Assembly (NCBI RefSeq): GCF_016595505.1
Contig: NZ_JAENIL010000043.1
Span: 1 to 64,000, forward strand
Reading direction: 5' to 3'
DNA from: Pelagicoccus mobilis
GTDB lineage: Bacteria > Verrucomicrobiota > Verrucomicrobiia > Opitutales > Opitutaceae
DNA length: 64,000 nucleotides
Shown: positions 51,881 to 61,236 of the stretch, piece by piece
Layout: the number at the start of each line of letters is the position of its first letter
How positions within the stretch are numbered: the stretch's first letter is position 1
Translations under genes and position numbers: made by a program
The notes under the pieces: generated by a model
Seen by the model: only the letters and a program-made list of their open reading frames with translations
Databases searched by the model: none
What the model was told of the DNA's origin: nothing

Positions 51881-52399
51881 TCAACCTCCGACCTTACTCT
51901 CTTCTATTAACGGAGCGTCCTCCCCATCCGAGCGAAGGATGTGCAGCACTTCATCTTCGTCCAAGATACGTTCAAAGAGGATCTGGCGATCCAGGCTCGG
52001 TATGTTGAGTCCCGAAAGCTCCCTTCGGTCAAAGAAGCGAAACTCGCCTTCCTCGATTTCAGCAGGCAAGTCAGCCAACGGACGTAGCACTTGAAAAACG
52101 AACATCAACCAATGCCCAGTCCCTTCGTAATCCTTTTCGGAAAGGATAGAGCGCAGAGCCAAATCTGATGCCACGAGCTCAACTCCGATCTCCTCAGCGG
52201 CTTCGCGAACCGCGCACTCGTAGGGCGATTCACCAGTGGACATCTCAAGCTTGCCGCCAACCGCGCACCATGCGCCGAGATTAGGCGGACGCTTCCGATT
52301 GATAAGAAGCAACCGTCCACCTTCATCCTGAAAATAGAGCAAAGTCCCGATCCGATATCGGGAGCTCGTTTCATTTGGACTGGCAGGAGGAGAAGCCAC
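51881..52399 (-). CDS. NUDIX hydrolase in the folate operon (candidate FolQ-type)
   Basis: A 172-residue NUDIX hydrolase. The box reads GGKLEMSTGESPYECAVREA, then AEEIGVEL, matching GX5EX7REUXEEXGU. It cleaves nucleoside or related diphosphates. Placed 1 base before pabA and in line with folP, folB and folK, it may be the dihydroneopterin triphosphate pyrophosphatase of folate synthesis, which is inference. The GTG at 52399 is used; a TTG at 52435 would add 12 residues. An 8-oxo-dGTP role cannot be excluded. Confidence 0.78.
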   Translation of the reverse strand: MASPPASPNETSSRYRIGTLLYFQDEGGRLLLINRKRPPNLGAWCAVGGKLEMSTGESPYECAVREAAEEIGVELVASDLALRSILSEKDYEGTGHWLMFVFQVLRPLADLPAEIEEGEFRFFDRRELSGLNIPSLDRQILFERILDEDEVLHILRSDGEDAPLIEESKVGG

Positions 52400-52450
52400 G
52401 TGCAGGCATCCTGCTAAGTGATTCGTCCGCGACAACGCTTTTCTAGGCCA

Positions 52451-53551
52451 TCAAAACAAAGGAGCTGCCCCATCCGAAGCTCTGATCGCAGGCAAGCTCT
52501 CGAAGGTTGATTCGATTTGGACTCGCTGGCCGCTTTCCGCCGATTCCTCACAGGCCAGCATCGTGTCGAAGACGTGGTAAGCGAGCTCACCATTCGCACG
52601 GTGCTTCCTGCCATCCCGAATCGCTGCCGCCAGATCCGCCAGGCCGATTGCCCGCATCCCTTCGTAGTTGTGCTGCCACGACACCTCTTCCCAGTCTTGC
52701 CCGGCTCGACTCACTTTTAACGGACCCTCAAATCCATTCGGATCCGGCAGAGAGAGATTTCCCTCCGTTCCATACACGGTCAGCATCGGCAAATCGTGGC
52801 TGCCCTGCACATCAAAGCTGAATATCGCGTTCACGGTCGCTCCATTCGAGTACTCGATCACGCTCACGTTATGAGTCAGCGTCTCGACTGAAATCTTCTC
52901 TCCTTCCAGCGGTCCACTAGCAACAGTCCGCTCATCGAACACTTTCTTAGCCGACGAAATCACCGAAACCGCCGGACCGAATAGATTCGCCAGAACCGTC
53001 AGGTAATAAGGGGCCATGTCCAAAACGGGACCTCCTCCTCTCTTGTAATAGAATTCTGGATTAGGGTGCCAACGTTCGTGCCCCGGACAGGCAAAAAATG
53101 CGGTGCCACCAAACGGTTTTCCAATGAAGCCTTCATCGACCAGTTTCCGAGCAGTTTGCAGCGGCGAGCTCAAAAACGTGTCTGGAGCACAGCCCACCCG
53201 CAGGCCTTTCTCCTTAGCGAGCTCCAGCACCTCTTGCCCTTCTTCTCGGTTGGTAGCGAAAGGTTTCTCGCAATAAGCATGCTTTCCAGCCTCCAGGATT
53301 CGCTTGTTGATCGGCGCGTGAAATTGAGGAGTGGTGAGATTCAGAACGATCTCCACCTCGGGGTCTGCGAGAAGCTCGTCCACCGAAACCGCTTTCGCGA
53401 TCGAAAATTCCTCCGCCCGCGAAGCTGCTAACTCGAGGTTCAAATCCGCGCACACAACCACCTCGATCTCCGAGAACAAGGTCGCTCCTTTGAAGTACTG
53501 CGGACTGATGTTCCCACAGCCAATAATACCAATTCCTACCGGTTTGCTCAT
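52451..53551 (-). CDS. Gfo/Idh/MocA oxidoreductase, cytoplasmic
   Basis: A 366-residue enzyme: GIGIIGCGNISPQYFKGAT (nucleotide loop), YCEKPFATNREEGQEV (EKP motif) and GGGPVLDMAPYYLTVLANLF (substrate domain). No Tat signal, unlike the other two family members in the window. It is 11 bases after yggS and 51 bases before the NUDIX start. A role in folate synthesis is not implied by the family; it more likely acts on a sugar or inositol derivative. Confidence 0.88.
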   Translation of the reverse strand: MSKPVGIGIIGCGNISPQYFKGATLFSEIEVVVCADLNLELAASRAEEFSIAKAVSVDELLADPEVEIVLNLTTPQFHAPINKRILEAGKHAYCEKPFATNREEGQEVLELAKEKGLRVGCAPDTFLSSPLQTARKLVDEGFIGKPFGGTAFFACPGHERWHPNPEFYYKRGGGPVLDMAPYYLTVLANLFGPAVSVISSAKKVFDERTVASGPLEGEKISVETLTHNVSVIEYSNGATVNAIFSFDVQGSHDLPMLTVYGTEGNLSLPDPNGFEGPLKVSRAGQDWEEVSWQHNYEGMRAIGLADLAAAIRDGRKHRANGELAYHVFDTMLACEESAESGQRVQIESTFESLPAIRASDGAAPLF

Positions 53552-53562
53552 ATGACAAAAAA

Positions 53563-54264
53563 CTAAGCGTAGACGCGTCGACCAAACAAGGCCGTCCCTA
53601 CTCTAACCATGGTACTGCCCTCCAGAATAGCCTCTTCCATATCGCCACTCATCCCCATGGAGAGTTCCGGCAAAGCAACACCAAACCGCTCGCTCAACTC
53701 ATCCCTGCACTCTCGCAATGAGGCAAAGCATCGGCGAGCCACATCCAAATCATCGGACAAAGCCCCTATCGTCATCAGTCCGTCCACTCGCAGATTCGAG
53801 CATTCCAAAGCCGCTTCGAGCAAGGTCGGAGCATCCTCCAATTCTGCACCCGATTTCGCAGGGTCGCGCCCCGCATTTATCTGCAATAACACTGGCAACA
53901 CGCGTCCCGCTTCTCCGGCATGCCTATCCAGGACCTTAGCGATCTTTGCCCGATCCACTGTCTGCACCCGGCCAAATTTCTCTGCCACTCGCTTCGCCTT
54001 GTTGCTCTGCAAGGGTCCGATCAGTTCCCACGAAAGCGCCGGGTCCACGTCGTCCATTTTGCCCAAAGCTTCCTGCACTCGGTTTTCGCCCACTGCCCTC
54101 AATCCCGCATCCCAAGAGTAGCGGGCGACATCTACCGGATGGTTCTTGGTGACCGGCAAAAGCCTAACCGACTCCTCCGTGCGGCCCGCTTTTTTACAGG
54201 CATCCGCAATTTTTGCTCTAATTTGCGATAAATTTGTCTTAAATTCTTCGAAACGTATTAGCAT
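53563..54264 (-). CDS. YggS/PLPBP-type pyridoxal phosphate homeostasis protein
   Basis: A 233-residue TIM-barrel PLP protein. The PLP-binding Lys is in LLPVTKNHPVDVARYSWDAG. GLRAVGENRVQEALGKM, SWELIGPLQSNKAK and LSMGMSGDMEEAILEGSTMV are all characteristic. It has no enzyme activity of its own; it balances free PLP. It is the first gene of the nine-gene minus-strand run and is divergent from the LysR regulator. PabC in the same run is a PLP enzyme. Confidence 0.93.
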   Translation of the reverse strand: MLIRFEEFKTNLSQIRAKIADACKKAGRTEESVRLLPVTKNHPVDVARYSWDAGLRAVGENRVQEALGKMDDVDPALSWELIGPLQSNKAKRVAEKFGRVQTVDRAKIAKVLDRHAGEAGRVLPVLLQINAGRDPAKSGAELEDAPTLLEAALECSNLRVDGLMTIGALSDDLDVARRCFASLRECRDELSERFGVALPELSMGMSGDMEEAILEGSTMVRVGTALFGRRVYA

Positions 54265-54337
54265 TAAAATTCCTACTGTTTAGTATTGCTTTAATAAGCA
54301 CGAATAATATACCTAGACACAAAAAAAGAGTCCCCTC

Positions 54338-55231
54338 ATGCAAATAGACAACTTCAAGATCTTCGCCGACTTAGTCGAAACCAAAAGCTTCTCCAAGGCC
54401 GCCCGCCTCAACGGCGTAACCCAGTCGGCCGTTAGCCAGCAGGCTCGATCGATGGAAAAGCACTTTGCAGCCCTTCTCATCGACCGCAGCCAGAAGCAGT
54501 TCCAACTCACTCGCGAAGGCGAGCGCGTTTACCAATCTGCCAAGGAAATCCTGCACGGTTACGAGAAGCTGCTCAGCGAGTTGATGGAAATGCGGAAAGT
54601 CATCTCTGGCACCATCCGCATCTCCACCATCTACAGTATCGGCTTACACGAGCTGCCACCGTACATTAAGAATTTCCTCAGCGAGTTCCCGAACGTGAAC
54701 GTGCGCGTCGAGTACCGCCGCTCCAATCTCGTCTACGAGGACATCCTTCATAACTCAGTCGACTTCGGTCTTGTCGCCTTCCCTCAGAAGAACCGCCAAA
54801 TCGAGATCACAGACTTCCGCAAGGATCGCCTCATCGCGATTTGCCACCCGAACAACCCGCTCTCCAAAGAGAGTAGCCTCACGCTTCCGGTTCTCGCAGA
54901 TCACAAGTTTATCAGCTTCGATCCAGACATTCCGACTCGCAAGGCCGTCGACCAGATCTTCAAGGACCAGAAGATCGAGATCGATCCGGTCATGGAGTTC
55001 GACAACATCGAAACCGTAAAGCGCGCGGTAGAAATCGACGCCGGTATCGCTATTGTACCAAAGGCGACTGTCCTTCAGGAGATCAAGCAAGGCACCCTCG
55101 CTGCGGTACCAATCGATGGCCCCGCATTCGACCGCCCGCTCGGCATTCTGCACCGCAAGGGCCGCGTACTCACGCCAGCGATGAAGAAGTTCATCGATAT
55201 CCTCACCGGCCAAGACCTGCTCGGCGACTAG
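54338..55231 (+). CDS. LysR family transcriptional regulator
   Basis: A 297-residue regulator with an N-terminal winged helix (IFADLVETKSFSKAARLNGV, TQSAVSQQARSMEKHF) and a two-lobed effector domain (GTIRISTIYSIGLHELPPYI, VDFGLVAFPQKNR). The gap of 73 bases to yggS is AT-rich, and a LysR protein often controls its divergent neighbour. The effector is unknown. It ends with a strong terminator. Confidence 0.92.
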   Translation: MQIDNFKIFADLVETKSFSKAARLNGVTQSAVSQQARSMEKHFAALLIDRSQKQFQLTREGERVYQSAKEILHGYEKLLSELMEMRKVISGTIRISTIYSIGLHELPPYIKNFLSEFPNVNVRVEYRRSNLVYEDILHNSVDFGLVAFPQKNRQIEITDFRKDRLIAICHPNNPLSKESSLTLPVLADHKFISFDPDIPTRKAVDQIFKDQKIEIDPVMEFDNIETVKRAVEIDAGIAIVPKATVLQEIKQGTLAAVPIDGPAFDRPLGILHRKGRVLTPAMKKFIDILTGQDLLGD

Positions 55232-55254
55232 GATCCAAATTTTATAACCTCTCG

Positions 55255-55287
55255 AAAAAGCGAAGCGCCAACGGCCTTCGCTTTTTT
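55255..55287 (+). terminator. intrinsic terminator after the LysR gene
   Basis: AAAAAGCGAAG and CTTCGCTTTTT form a perfect 11-bp stem followed by a further T. The hairpin ends about 55 bases after the stop codon. Confidence 0.85.
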
Positions 55288-56016
55288 CGCATATCAACTC
55301 CTACAGACTCCTCTACCGGAGTCGGTCCGGCAAGTCGCTTCCGGGTAGGCGAAGTCATGTTCGAGGTCAAAACCTCGGCTTTCGATTTGAGTAATACCCG
55401 GAGGGTATTTCGAGATGAGGAAACGATGTTTGGGACCGAACAGGGCAAGTATACGAAGGAATGGATTTGTCGGATCGATTCCTATAAAAAGGTCGGGGCC
55501 GACGATAACCCCTAACGCCGGCCCCGGATTGTCTGCTTCTGCCAGGATTGGCAGCAGCGTCACTCCCTCAATCCCTGTTACCAGGGACGGACCTTCGAAC
55601 AGCATCGCCTGCGCCAAAAAGGCCCACAGGCCCAATTCGGTGCAAACAAGGGCAACTTATTCGCCGCAGCGTCTGAATTAATGCGGCTGCGAAGCGCTTC
55701 GTGGCTCAAATCTGAGCGCCGTTGCCCAGAGCCATCTTGATATAAGCGAGGACATTACAAGCCAATCCCTGCCCCGATCAGGAGCGGCACGGTAGATCCC
55801 TGCCGCCCCCTTTCCTTGGCTACGTAGATAATCTAGTCGAGCGAAGGGGTTATTCTAATCGCTCAAACCGATGACCTCTACACCTGCTCAAAGAGCAGTA
55901 TCCAAAATTTCTCCACAAGAAGTACGCCTATGCGTAATACTCAATCTAGAAGGTAGTATCCAAATGCTGCTTACTCTTACAACGGAAAACTCGCCAATTC
56001 AAAACCGGCAACCGCC
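55288..56016. other. 729-base gap of unclear content
   Basis: Only weak ORFs are visible: one on plus (55358-55516, 52 residues, starting MFEVKTSAFDLSNTRRVF) and one on minus (55294-55635, TTG start, 113 residues, with DNPGPALGVIVGPDLFIGID). Neither has a ribosome site or a family match. GC falls towards 55860-55980. It may be decayed coding sequence or an unrecognised RNA or repeat. Confidence 0.35.
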
Positions 56017-58854
56017 TCAAGGCTGATAGCCCAAATTCGGAGCCAGCCACTTCTCCACTTCCTCGACTGTCATCCCCTTGCGCGTCGCGTAGTCCTCGAC
56101 CTGGTCCTTACCGATGCGTCCGACACGAACATACTTGCTGTCCGGATGCCCGAAGTAGAGTCCCGAAACCGATGCCGGCGGATTCATGGCGTAACTTGTG
56201 GTGAGTCCCACTCCTGTCGCCTTTTCCGCATCCAAGAGATTCCACAAAGCTCCCTTCTCAGTGTGGTCCGGACAAGCCGGATACCCTGGAGCGGGCCTGA
56301 TCCCTTTGTAGCGTTCGCCGATCATCCAGTCGTTGTTCGCGTGGCTCTCGCCCTTGCCGACCTTCAGGCTGTCGCCAAACTTGAAAGGCTCTTCCGCCCC
56401 GTAACCCCAGCGGTCACGAACGAGCTTGTGACAGTACTCAGCTGTCGCCTCCGCAAAACGGTCGGCCAATGCCTGAATGATGATAGCCGTGTAGTCGTCG
56501 CCGTTCTTTTTGAACTCGGCAGCGTAATCTTCGATCTCTTGCCCTGCGGTTACGCAGAACGCTCCCATGTAGTCGGCCTGACCTCTTTCCTTCGGAGCGA
56601 CGAAGTCACACAAGCTTCCACAGAGTCCTTTGCTGTTCTCCTTCTGACGACGAAGGAATCGGAAGGTCTCCAAAACCTCTGCACGGGACTCGTCTGCGTA
56701 AACCTCAACGTCATCCCCGATTCTATTCGCCGGCCAGATACCCAGGACAGCTCGCACATGCACGCGGTCGTTTTCGATAATGTCATCGAGCAGACGAAGC
56801 GCGTCGTTGTAGAGCTTGGTCGCTTCTTCACCACGCTCCTTGTGGCTGAGAATCTTCGGGAACGCGCCTTTCATTTGCCACGCCATGAAGAACGGCGTCC
56901 AGTCAAAGTACTCGACGATCTCTCTCGCTGGCAGCTTCTCGAAAACTTCGGATCCCAACTGGCTTGGAGTAGGAAGAGAAGTGAAATCCAACGCGATCGC
57001 CTTCGAACGTGCATCCTCCAAAGAGAGGATTTTCTCAGGCTTCTTGTTGTTCTCCGCGAAACGAACACGTGCCGCCTCGTGCTCTTCTTCGAGCTGCTTG
57101 ATGAACGCGTCCTTGGTTTTTGGATTCATCAGATCGCCGCAAACACCAGTCACCAGCGAAGCATCCGTCACATGCGCCACGGGGCCCGAATAGTGAGGCG
57201 CAATCTTGATCGCCGTGTGAGCCTTCGAGGTTGTCGCTCCGCCGAGAAGCACAGGCGTCTTCATGCCACGCTTTTCCATCTCCGAGACGTTCTTGATCAT
57301 CTCATCAAGAGACGGAGTGATCAGGCCGGACATCCCGATGAAATCAGCATTCTCTTTCTCAGCGACTTCCAAAATCTTATCGACCTCGCACATCACGCCA
57401 AGGTCGATCACTTTGTATCCATTACAGCCCAACACGACACCCACGATATTCTTGCCGATATCGTGCACGTCACCCTTGACTGTAGCGATAACGAAGGTAC
57501 CCGCGGAAGCACCGTCCTCCTTGTCGTCCTCCATGAACGGCAGTAGGTAGGCCACCGCCTTCTTCATCACGCGAGCGCTCTTTACCACCTGCGGCAAAAA
57601 CATCTTACCCGCGCCAAAGAGTTCACCGACGACTTTCATGCCGTCCATGAGCGGACCCTCGATCACTTCCAACGGACGATCGAAATTCTGGCGAGCTTCC
57701 TCGGTATCCGCTTCTATGTGGGTGGTGATGCCTTTGACGAGCGAGTGCGTTATACGCTCCCCAACGGAACCATTACGCCAATCGTCCTCGGCTACTTCAT
57801 CCGTTTTTTTTTGAGCTTCAGGAACCGCTCCAGCGCCACCCTCGAGGAACTTCTCCAGGATCTCTGGATTGCCTTCCTTGGTGGCTCGTTCGAACAGCTC
57901 CCGCAAAGTATCCATACCCTTGAGCATGGCTTCGTGGATACGTTCTTCAGGCGTACCTGCACCGAGCTTCGCTTCGCCTGACTTTATCTGCTCCGCAAAG
58001 GTGATCAGCTTTTCGGTCGCCTCGTCGTTGCGATTGAGAATGACGTCCTCCACCAACTCCTTTAGCTTAGGATCGATCTCCGCGTAATCCATCAAGAGCC
58101 CGGGATTGACGATCGCCATATCCAAGCCTGCCTCCATCGCGTGATGGAGGAAAACCGCGTGCATCGCTTCACGGACAGGGTTGTTTCCGCGGAAGGAGAA
58201 AGAGATGTTCGACAAGCCACCGCTGGTCATGGCACCTGGACACTCACGCTTCACATCGCGAACCGCTTCGATGAAATTAACCGCGTAGTTGTTGTGCTCC
58301 TCCATCCCGGTCGCCACCGTGAGGATGTTCAAGTCGAAGATGATATCGTGCGGATCCATCCCGACTTCTTCGACGAGAATCTTGTAGGAACGCTTCGCGA
58401 TCGCGACCTTGCCTTCCTGGCTGTCCGCCTGCCCCTTCTCATCAAAGGCCATGACCACCACGGCAGCACCGTAGCGCATCAACAAACGAGCCTGCTTGCG
58501 AAACTCGTCTTCACCGCCCTTGAGGCTGATAGAATTGACGATGCACTTACCCTGCACGCACTTCAGACCGGCCTCGATCACCGACCACTTAGAGCTGTCG
58601 ATCATGATCGGTACCCGGCAAATGTCGGGCTCCGAAGCGATCAGGTTCAGAAAGCGAGTCATGCAGGCCTCGCCATCGAGCATACCTTCGTCGAAGTTCA
58701 CATCGATGATGTGAGCCCCCTTCTCGACCTGCGTACGGCAGATTGCCAAGGCATCCTCGAACTTATCTTCCTTGATGAGCCGCTTAAATTTCGGTGAGCC
58801 GGTCACGTTCGCACGCTCACCGACCATGATAAATGGTTTCTTACCTTCGCTCAT
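56017..58854 (-). CDS. metH: methionine synthase, folate/cobalamin/activation modules
   Basis: A 945-residue protein equal to MetH without its homocysteine domain. It starts with the pterin domain ([40 protein letters not shown]). The B12-binding domain carries [20 protein letters not shown] with the cobalt-ligand His464. The AdoMet reactivation domain near 650-945 has [15 protein letters not shown] (853-867). It transfers the methyl group from methyl-tetrahydrofolate to cobalamin and then to homocysteine held by the partner gene. The ATG lies 1 base after that gene's TAA. Confidence 0.95.
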   Translation of the reverse strand: MSEGKKPFIMVGERANVTGSPKFKRLIKEDKFEDALAICRTQVEKGAHIIDVNFDEGMLDGEACMTRFLNLIASEPDICRVPIMIDSSKWSVIEAGLKCVQGKCIVNSISLKGGEDEFRKQARLLMRYGAAVVVMAFDEKGQADSQEGKVAIAKRSYKILVEEVGMDPHDIIFDLNILTVATGMEEHNNYAVNFIEAVRDVKRECPGAMTSGGLSNISFSFRGNNPVREAMHAVFLHHAMEAGLDMAIVNPGLLMDYAEIDPKLKELVEDVILNRNDEATEKLITFAEQIKSGEAKLGAGTPEERIHEAMLKGMDTLRELFERATKEGNPEILEKFLEGGAGAVPEAQKKTDEVAEDDWRNGSVGERITHSLVKGITTHIEADTEEARQNFDRPLEVIEGPLMDGMKVVGELFGAGKMFLPQVVKSARVMKKAVAYLLPFMEDDKEDGASAGTFVIATVKGDVHDIGKNIVGVVLGCNGYKVIDLGVMCEVDKILEVAEKENADFIGMSGLITPSLDEMIKNVSEMEKRGMKTPVLLGGATTSKAHTAIKIAPHYSGPVAHVTDASLVTGVCGDLMNPKTKDAFIKQLEEEHEAARVRFAENNKKPEKILSLEDARSKAIALDFTSLPTPSQLGSEVFEKLPAREIVEYFDWTPFFMAWQMKGAFPKILSHKERGEEATKLYNDALRLLDDIIENDRVHVRAVLGIWPANRIGDDVEVYADESRAEVLETFRFLRRQKENSKGLCGSLCDFVAPKERGQADYMGAFCVTAGQEIEDYAAEFKKNGDDYTAIIIQALADRFAEATAEYCHKLVRDRWGYGAEEPFKFGDSLKVGKGESHANNDWMIGERYKGIRPAPGYPACPDHTEKGALWNLLDAEKATGVGLTTSYAMNPPASVSGLYFGHPDSKYVRVGRIGKDQVEDYATRKGMTVEEVEKWLAPNLGYQP

Positions 58855-58855
58855 C

Positions 58856-59947
58856 TTATACTAGAAAATTCATTGGCTCCAAACCGCTCAGAAGAAGACC
58901 CTTCTTTGCTTCAGGCACTTTACGACTCTCAAATTCCTTCATTCGCTCGGCGATCGCTTTGATGTGAGGGGGTGTCGTCCCACAACAGCCACCCACCAAG
59001 TTCACCAGGCCTTCACTTGCAAACGTTGCTACAGCGTTCCCCGTAATCTCCGGCGTTTCATCGTAACCCGTATCGCTTAGAGGGTTGGGCAAACCTGCGT
59101 TCGGATACACGTGTACAAACGTATCCGCTACGTCTGACAACTCCTTGAGGTAAGGGTGCATCAGGTCCGCACCCAAAGCGCAATTCAAGCCCACGCATGT
59201 CGGCTTGGCGTGACGAATGGAGTTCCAAGCCGCTTCCGGGGTCTGCCCCGACAAGGTCCGTCCAGACTGATCCGTGATCGTCAACGACACGATCACCGGC
59301 AAACGCTCGTCCATGGTGTCGAACAAATCCTCAATCGCGTGCAAAGCAGCCTTTAGATTCAAGGTGTCAAACACCGTCTCAGGCATGAGAATGTCCACGC
59401 CGCCTTCGACCAAGGCTTCGGCTTGATCGTAATACGCCTGCTTCAGTTCGTCGTAGCTCGTCGCACGGTACTCCGGGCGATTCACATCCGGCGAAAGGGA
59501 AGCCGTCCGATTCGTCGGCCCCATCGCGCCAGCCACCCAAAGCGGGCGACCCTGCTTTTCCGACTCCTCAGCAGCCACTCGCTTCGCTAGCTTCGCCGAC
59601 TCTATATTAATGTCGCGAACGCGATGCTCCAACTTGTAGTCCGCCTGGGCGATCGTGGTGCCCGAGAAAGTATTGGTTTCTACGATGTCAGAGCCCGCCT
59701 GATAGTACTGGCGATGGATGTCGCCGATAATGTCCGGACGCGTGATGCTCAGCAGATCGTTGTTGCCCTTTAATTCACCGGCTACGTCAGCAAGCGAATC
59801 GTCGCGAAAGTCCTTCTCCTCCAACTTATGGCGCTGGATCATGGTACCCATTGCCCCGTCCAGAATTACGATCCGCTCACGGATCAAGGCCTCCAGAGCC
59901 TGTCCGGACTTACTAAGTGGTTTACTGTCAGGTAATAATGCCATCAT
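58856..59947 (-). CDS. methionine synthase homocysteine-binding module
   Basis: A 363-residue homocysteine S-methyltransferase domain equal to the N-terminal third of Met[40 protein letters not shown] and [20 protein letters not shown], whose cysteines bind zinc. The C-terminus ends [13 protein letters not shown], which in one-piece MetH leads straight into the pterin domain. The second gene starts 1 base after the stop, so the two products probably form one enzyme. Two ATGs in a row start the gene (59947 or 59944). Confidence 0.92.
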   Translation of the reverse strand: MMALLPDSKPLSKSGQALEALIRERIVILDGAMGTMIQRHKLEEKDFRDDSLADVAGELKGNNDLLSITRPDIIGDIHRQYYQAGSDIVETNTFSGTTIAQADYKLEHRVRDINIESAKLAKRVAAEESEKQGRPLWVAGAMGPTNRTASLSPDVNRPEYRATSYDELKQAYYDQAEALVEGGVDILMPETVFDTLNLKAALHAIEDLFDTMDERLPVIVSLTITDQSGRTLSGQTPEAAWNSIRHAKPTCVGLNCALGADLMHPYLKELSDVADTFVHVYPNAGLPNPLSDTGYDETPEITGNAVATFASEGLVNLVGGCCGTTPPHIKAIAERMKEFESRKVPEAKKGLLLSGLEPMNFLV

Positions 59948-59959
59948 TAAAGAAATTTT

Positions 59960-59999
59960 ATATCAACATATTATGATATGATGATACGTACAAGTGCAA
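59960..59999 (-). promoter_or_regulatory. candidate metH promoter with overlapping palindrome
   Basis: On minus, TTGCAC (59994-59999) and CATAAT (59970-59975) are 18 bases apart. The palindrome ATATCAACATATTATGATAT (59960-59979; perfect ATATCA/TGATAT arms) covers the -10 and lies 12 bases before the start codon. It is well placed for a repressor site. The short leader leaves no room for a SAM or cobalamin riboswitch. Confidence 0.5.
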
Positions 60000-60132
60000 A
60001 TCGCATAGAAATCGGCTCCCCTCCCCTCCGCTCAACTTCATTTTCAAATCTCATTACATCTATCCCCTCAAGTTACTCAGAAAATGAGCGATTTAATACA
60101 CTCGCAACTAAGTACACCTACTCACCAGCAGC

Positions 60133-61059
60133 ATGAGCTTCAGTCTAACACGGCTTCGACGTCCTCTCGCACCGAAGAGCCAGGCGCCAGCGCCCAAACC
60201 AGCTAAAATTCCACTCGGATTGACCCCTATGGGCAAGATCACCACTCAAGACTACAATTTCATTCGCGACCTTATCTACAAGGAGACACGCATCAACCTC
60301 GGCGACAGCAAGCGGGAGCTCGTCAGTGCAAGACTCGGTAAACGCCTCAGAGCCAACAGCCTCGGAAGCTACACGGAATACTGCAAACTCCTCCAATCCA
60401 ACCCGAACAGCGGCGAGCTCTACCACCTGATCGACGCGATCTCGACCAACCACACCTTCTTCTTCCGCGAGATCAACCACTTCAATTTCCTCAACAGCCA
60501 CATCCTCCCCGAGTTTTCCCAAGGACGCTTCGGCTCCACCAACGAACTAAAAATCTGGAGCTGCGCCTGCTCCACCGGCGAAGAACCCTACTCGCTCGCC
60601 ATCGCCCTCGAAGAATACCTTGGACACCAGCCTTGCTCGGACTGGAAAATCCAATGCAGCGACATTTCCAACCGCGTCCTGGATTTCGCATCCAAAGGCA
60701 TCTACGACCGGGACCGCCTCAAGAACGTCAAAGCCGAGTGGCTAAAACGCTACTTCCAAAAAGGCGAAAAGCAGATGGACGGCTACTTCCGCGTCCGGCC
60801 CGAGATCTCCCGCAAGCTCAGCTTTCAGCGACTCAATCTCTTCGCCCCCAAGTACCCTTGGTACGAGAAGTTCCACGTCATCTTCTGCCGCAACGTGATG
60901 ATCTACTTCGATCGCGAAACCCAACAGGAGCTCGTCAGCCGACTCTCACAATTCCTCGTCCCAGGCGGCTACCTCCTCATCGGTCACGCCGAAAGCCTCG
61001 CTGGCATCAATCACCCCTACCAGTCGATCAAGCCAGCGATCTACCAGCTGCCCGGCTAA
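60133..61059 (+). CDS. CheR-type chemotaxis methyltransferase
   Basis: A 308-residue SAM-dependent methyltransferase that methylates glutamates of chemoreceptors. An N-terminal CheR domain (TTQDYNFIRDLIYKETRINL) is followed by ISTNHTFFFREINHFNFL, the SAM motif IWSCACSTGEEPYSLAIALE and FHVIFCRNVMIYFDRETQQE. The first 33 residues are a basic, Pro-rich extension not seen in short CheR; MGKITTQ (60229) is an alternative start. No receptor, CheA or CheB gene is adjacent. Confidence 0.9.
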   Translation: MSFSLTRLRRPLAPKSQAPAPKPAKIPLGLTPMGKITTQDYNFIRDLIYKETRINLGDSKRELVSARLGKRLRANSLGSYTEYCKLLQSNPNSGELYHLIDAISTNHTFFFREINHFNFLNSHILPEFSQGRFGSTNELKIWSCACSTGEEPYSLAIALEEYLGHQPCSDWKIQCSDISNRVLDFASKGIYDRDRLKNVKAEWLKRYFQKGEKQMDGYFRVRPEISRKLSFQRLNLFAPKYPWYEKFHVIFCRNVMIYFDRETQQELVSRLSQFLVPGGYLLIGHAESLAGINHPYQSIKPAIYQLPG

Positions 61060-61236
61060 GCCGCAGGAGCAAAACTCAAAAACCGAGGCGCCAACACAGC
61101 GCCTCAAGCAGTAGCGTTTTTGTAAAAAACAATTGAAATCCGGCTGGATTTGCCAGAGCCGAGTTGCCAGCACAACGGGAAGGCACAAGCGTTCCCATTG
61201 ACTCGACTTTAGAATCAAACTCACACCAGCCGACAC

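Noticed and set aside
56146-57546. 466-residue ORF on plus opposite metH
   Set aside because: Antisense shadow: the minus strand has all MetH motifs; the plus product matches no family.
59948-60132. SAM or cobalamin riboswitch upstream of metH
   Set aside because: The candidate promoter leaves a leader of only about 10-20 bases, and no conserved riboswitch core was seen.
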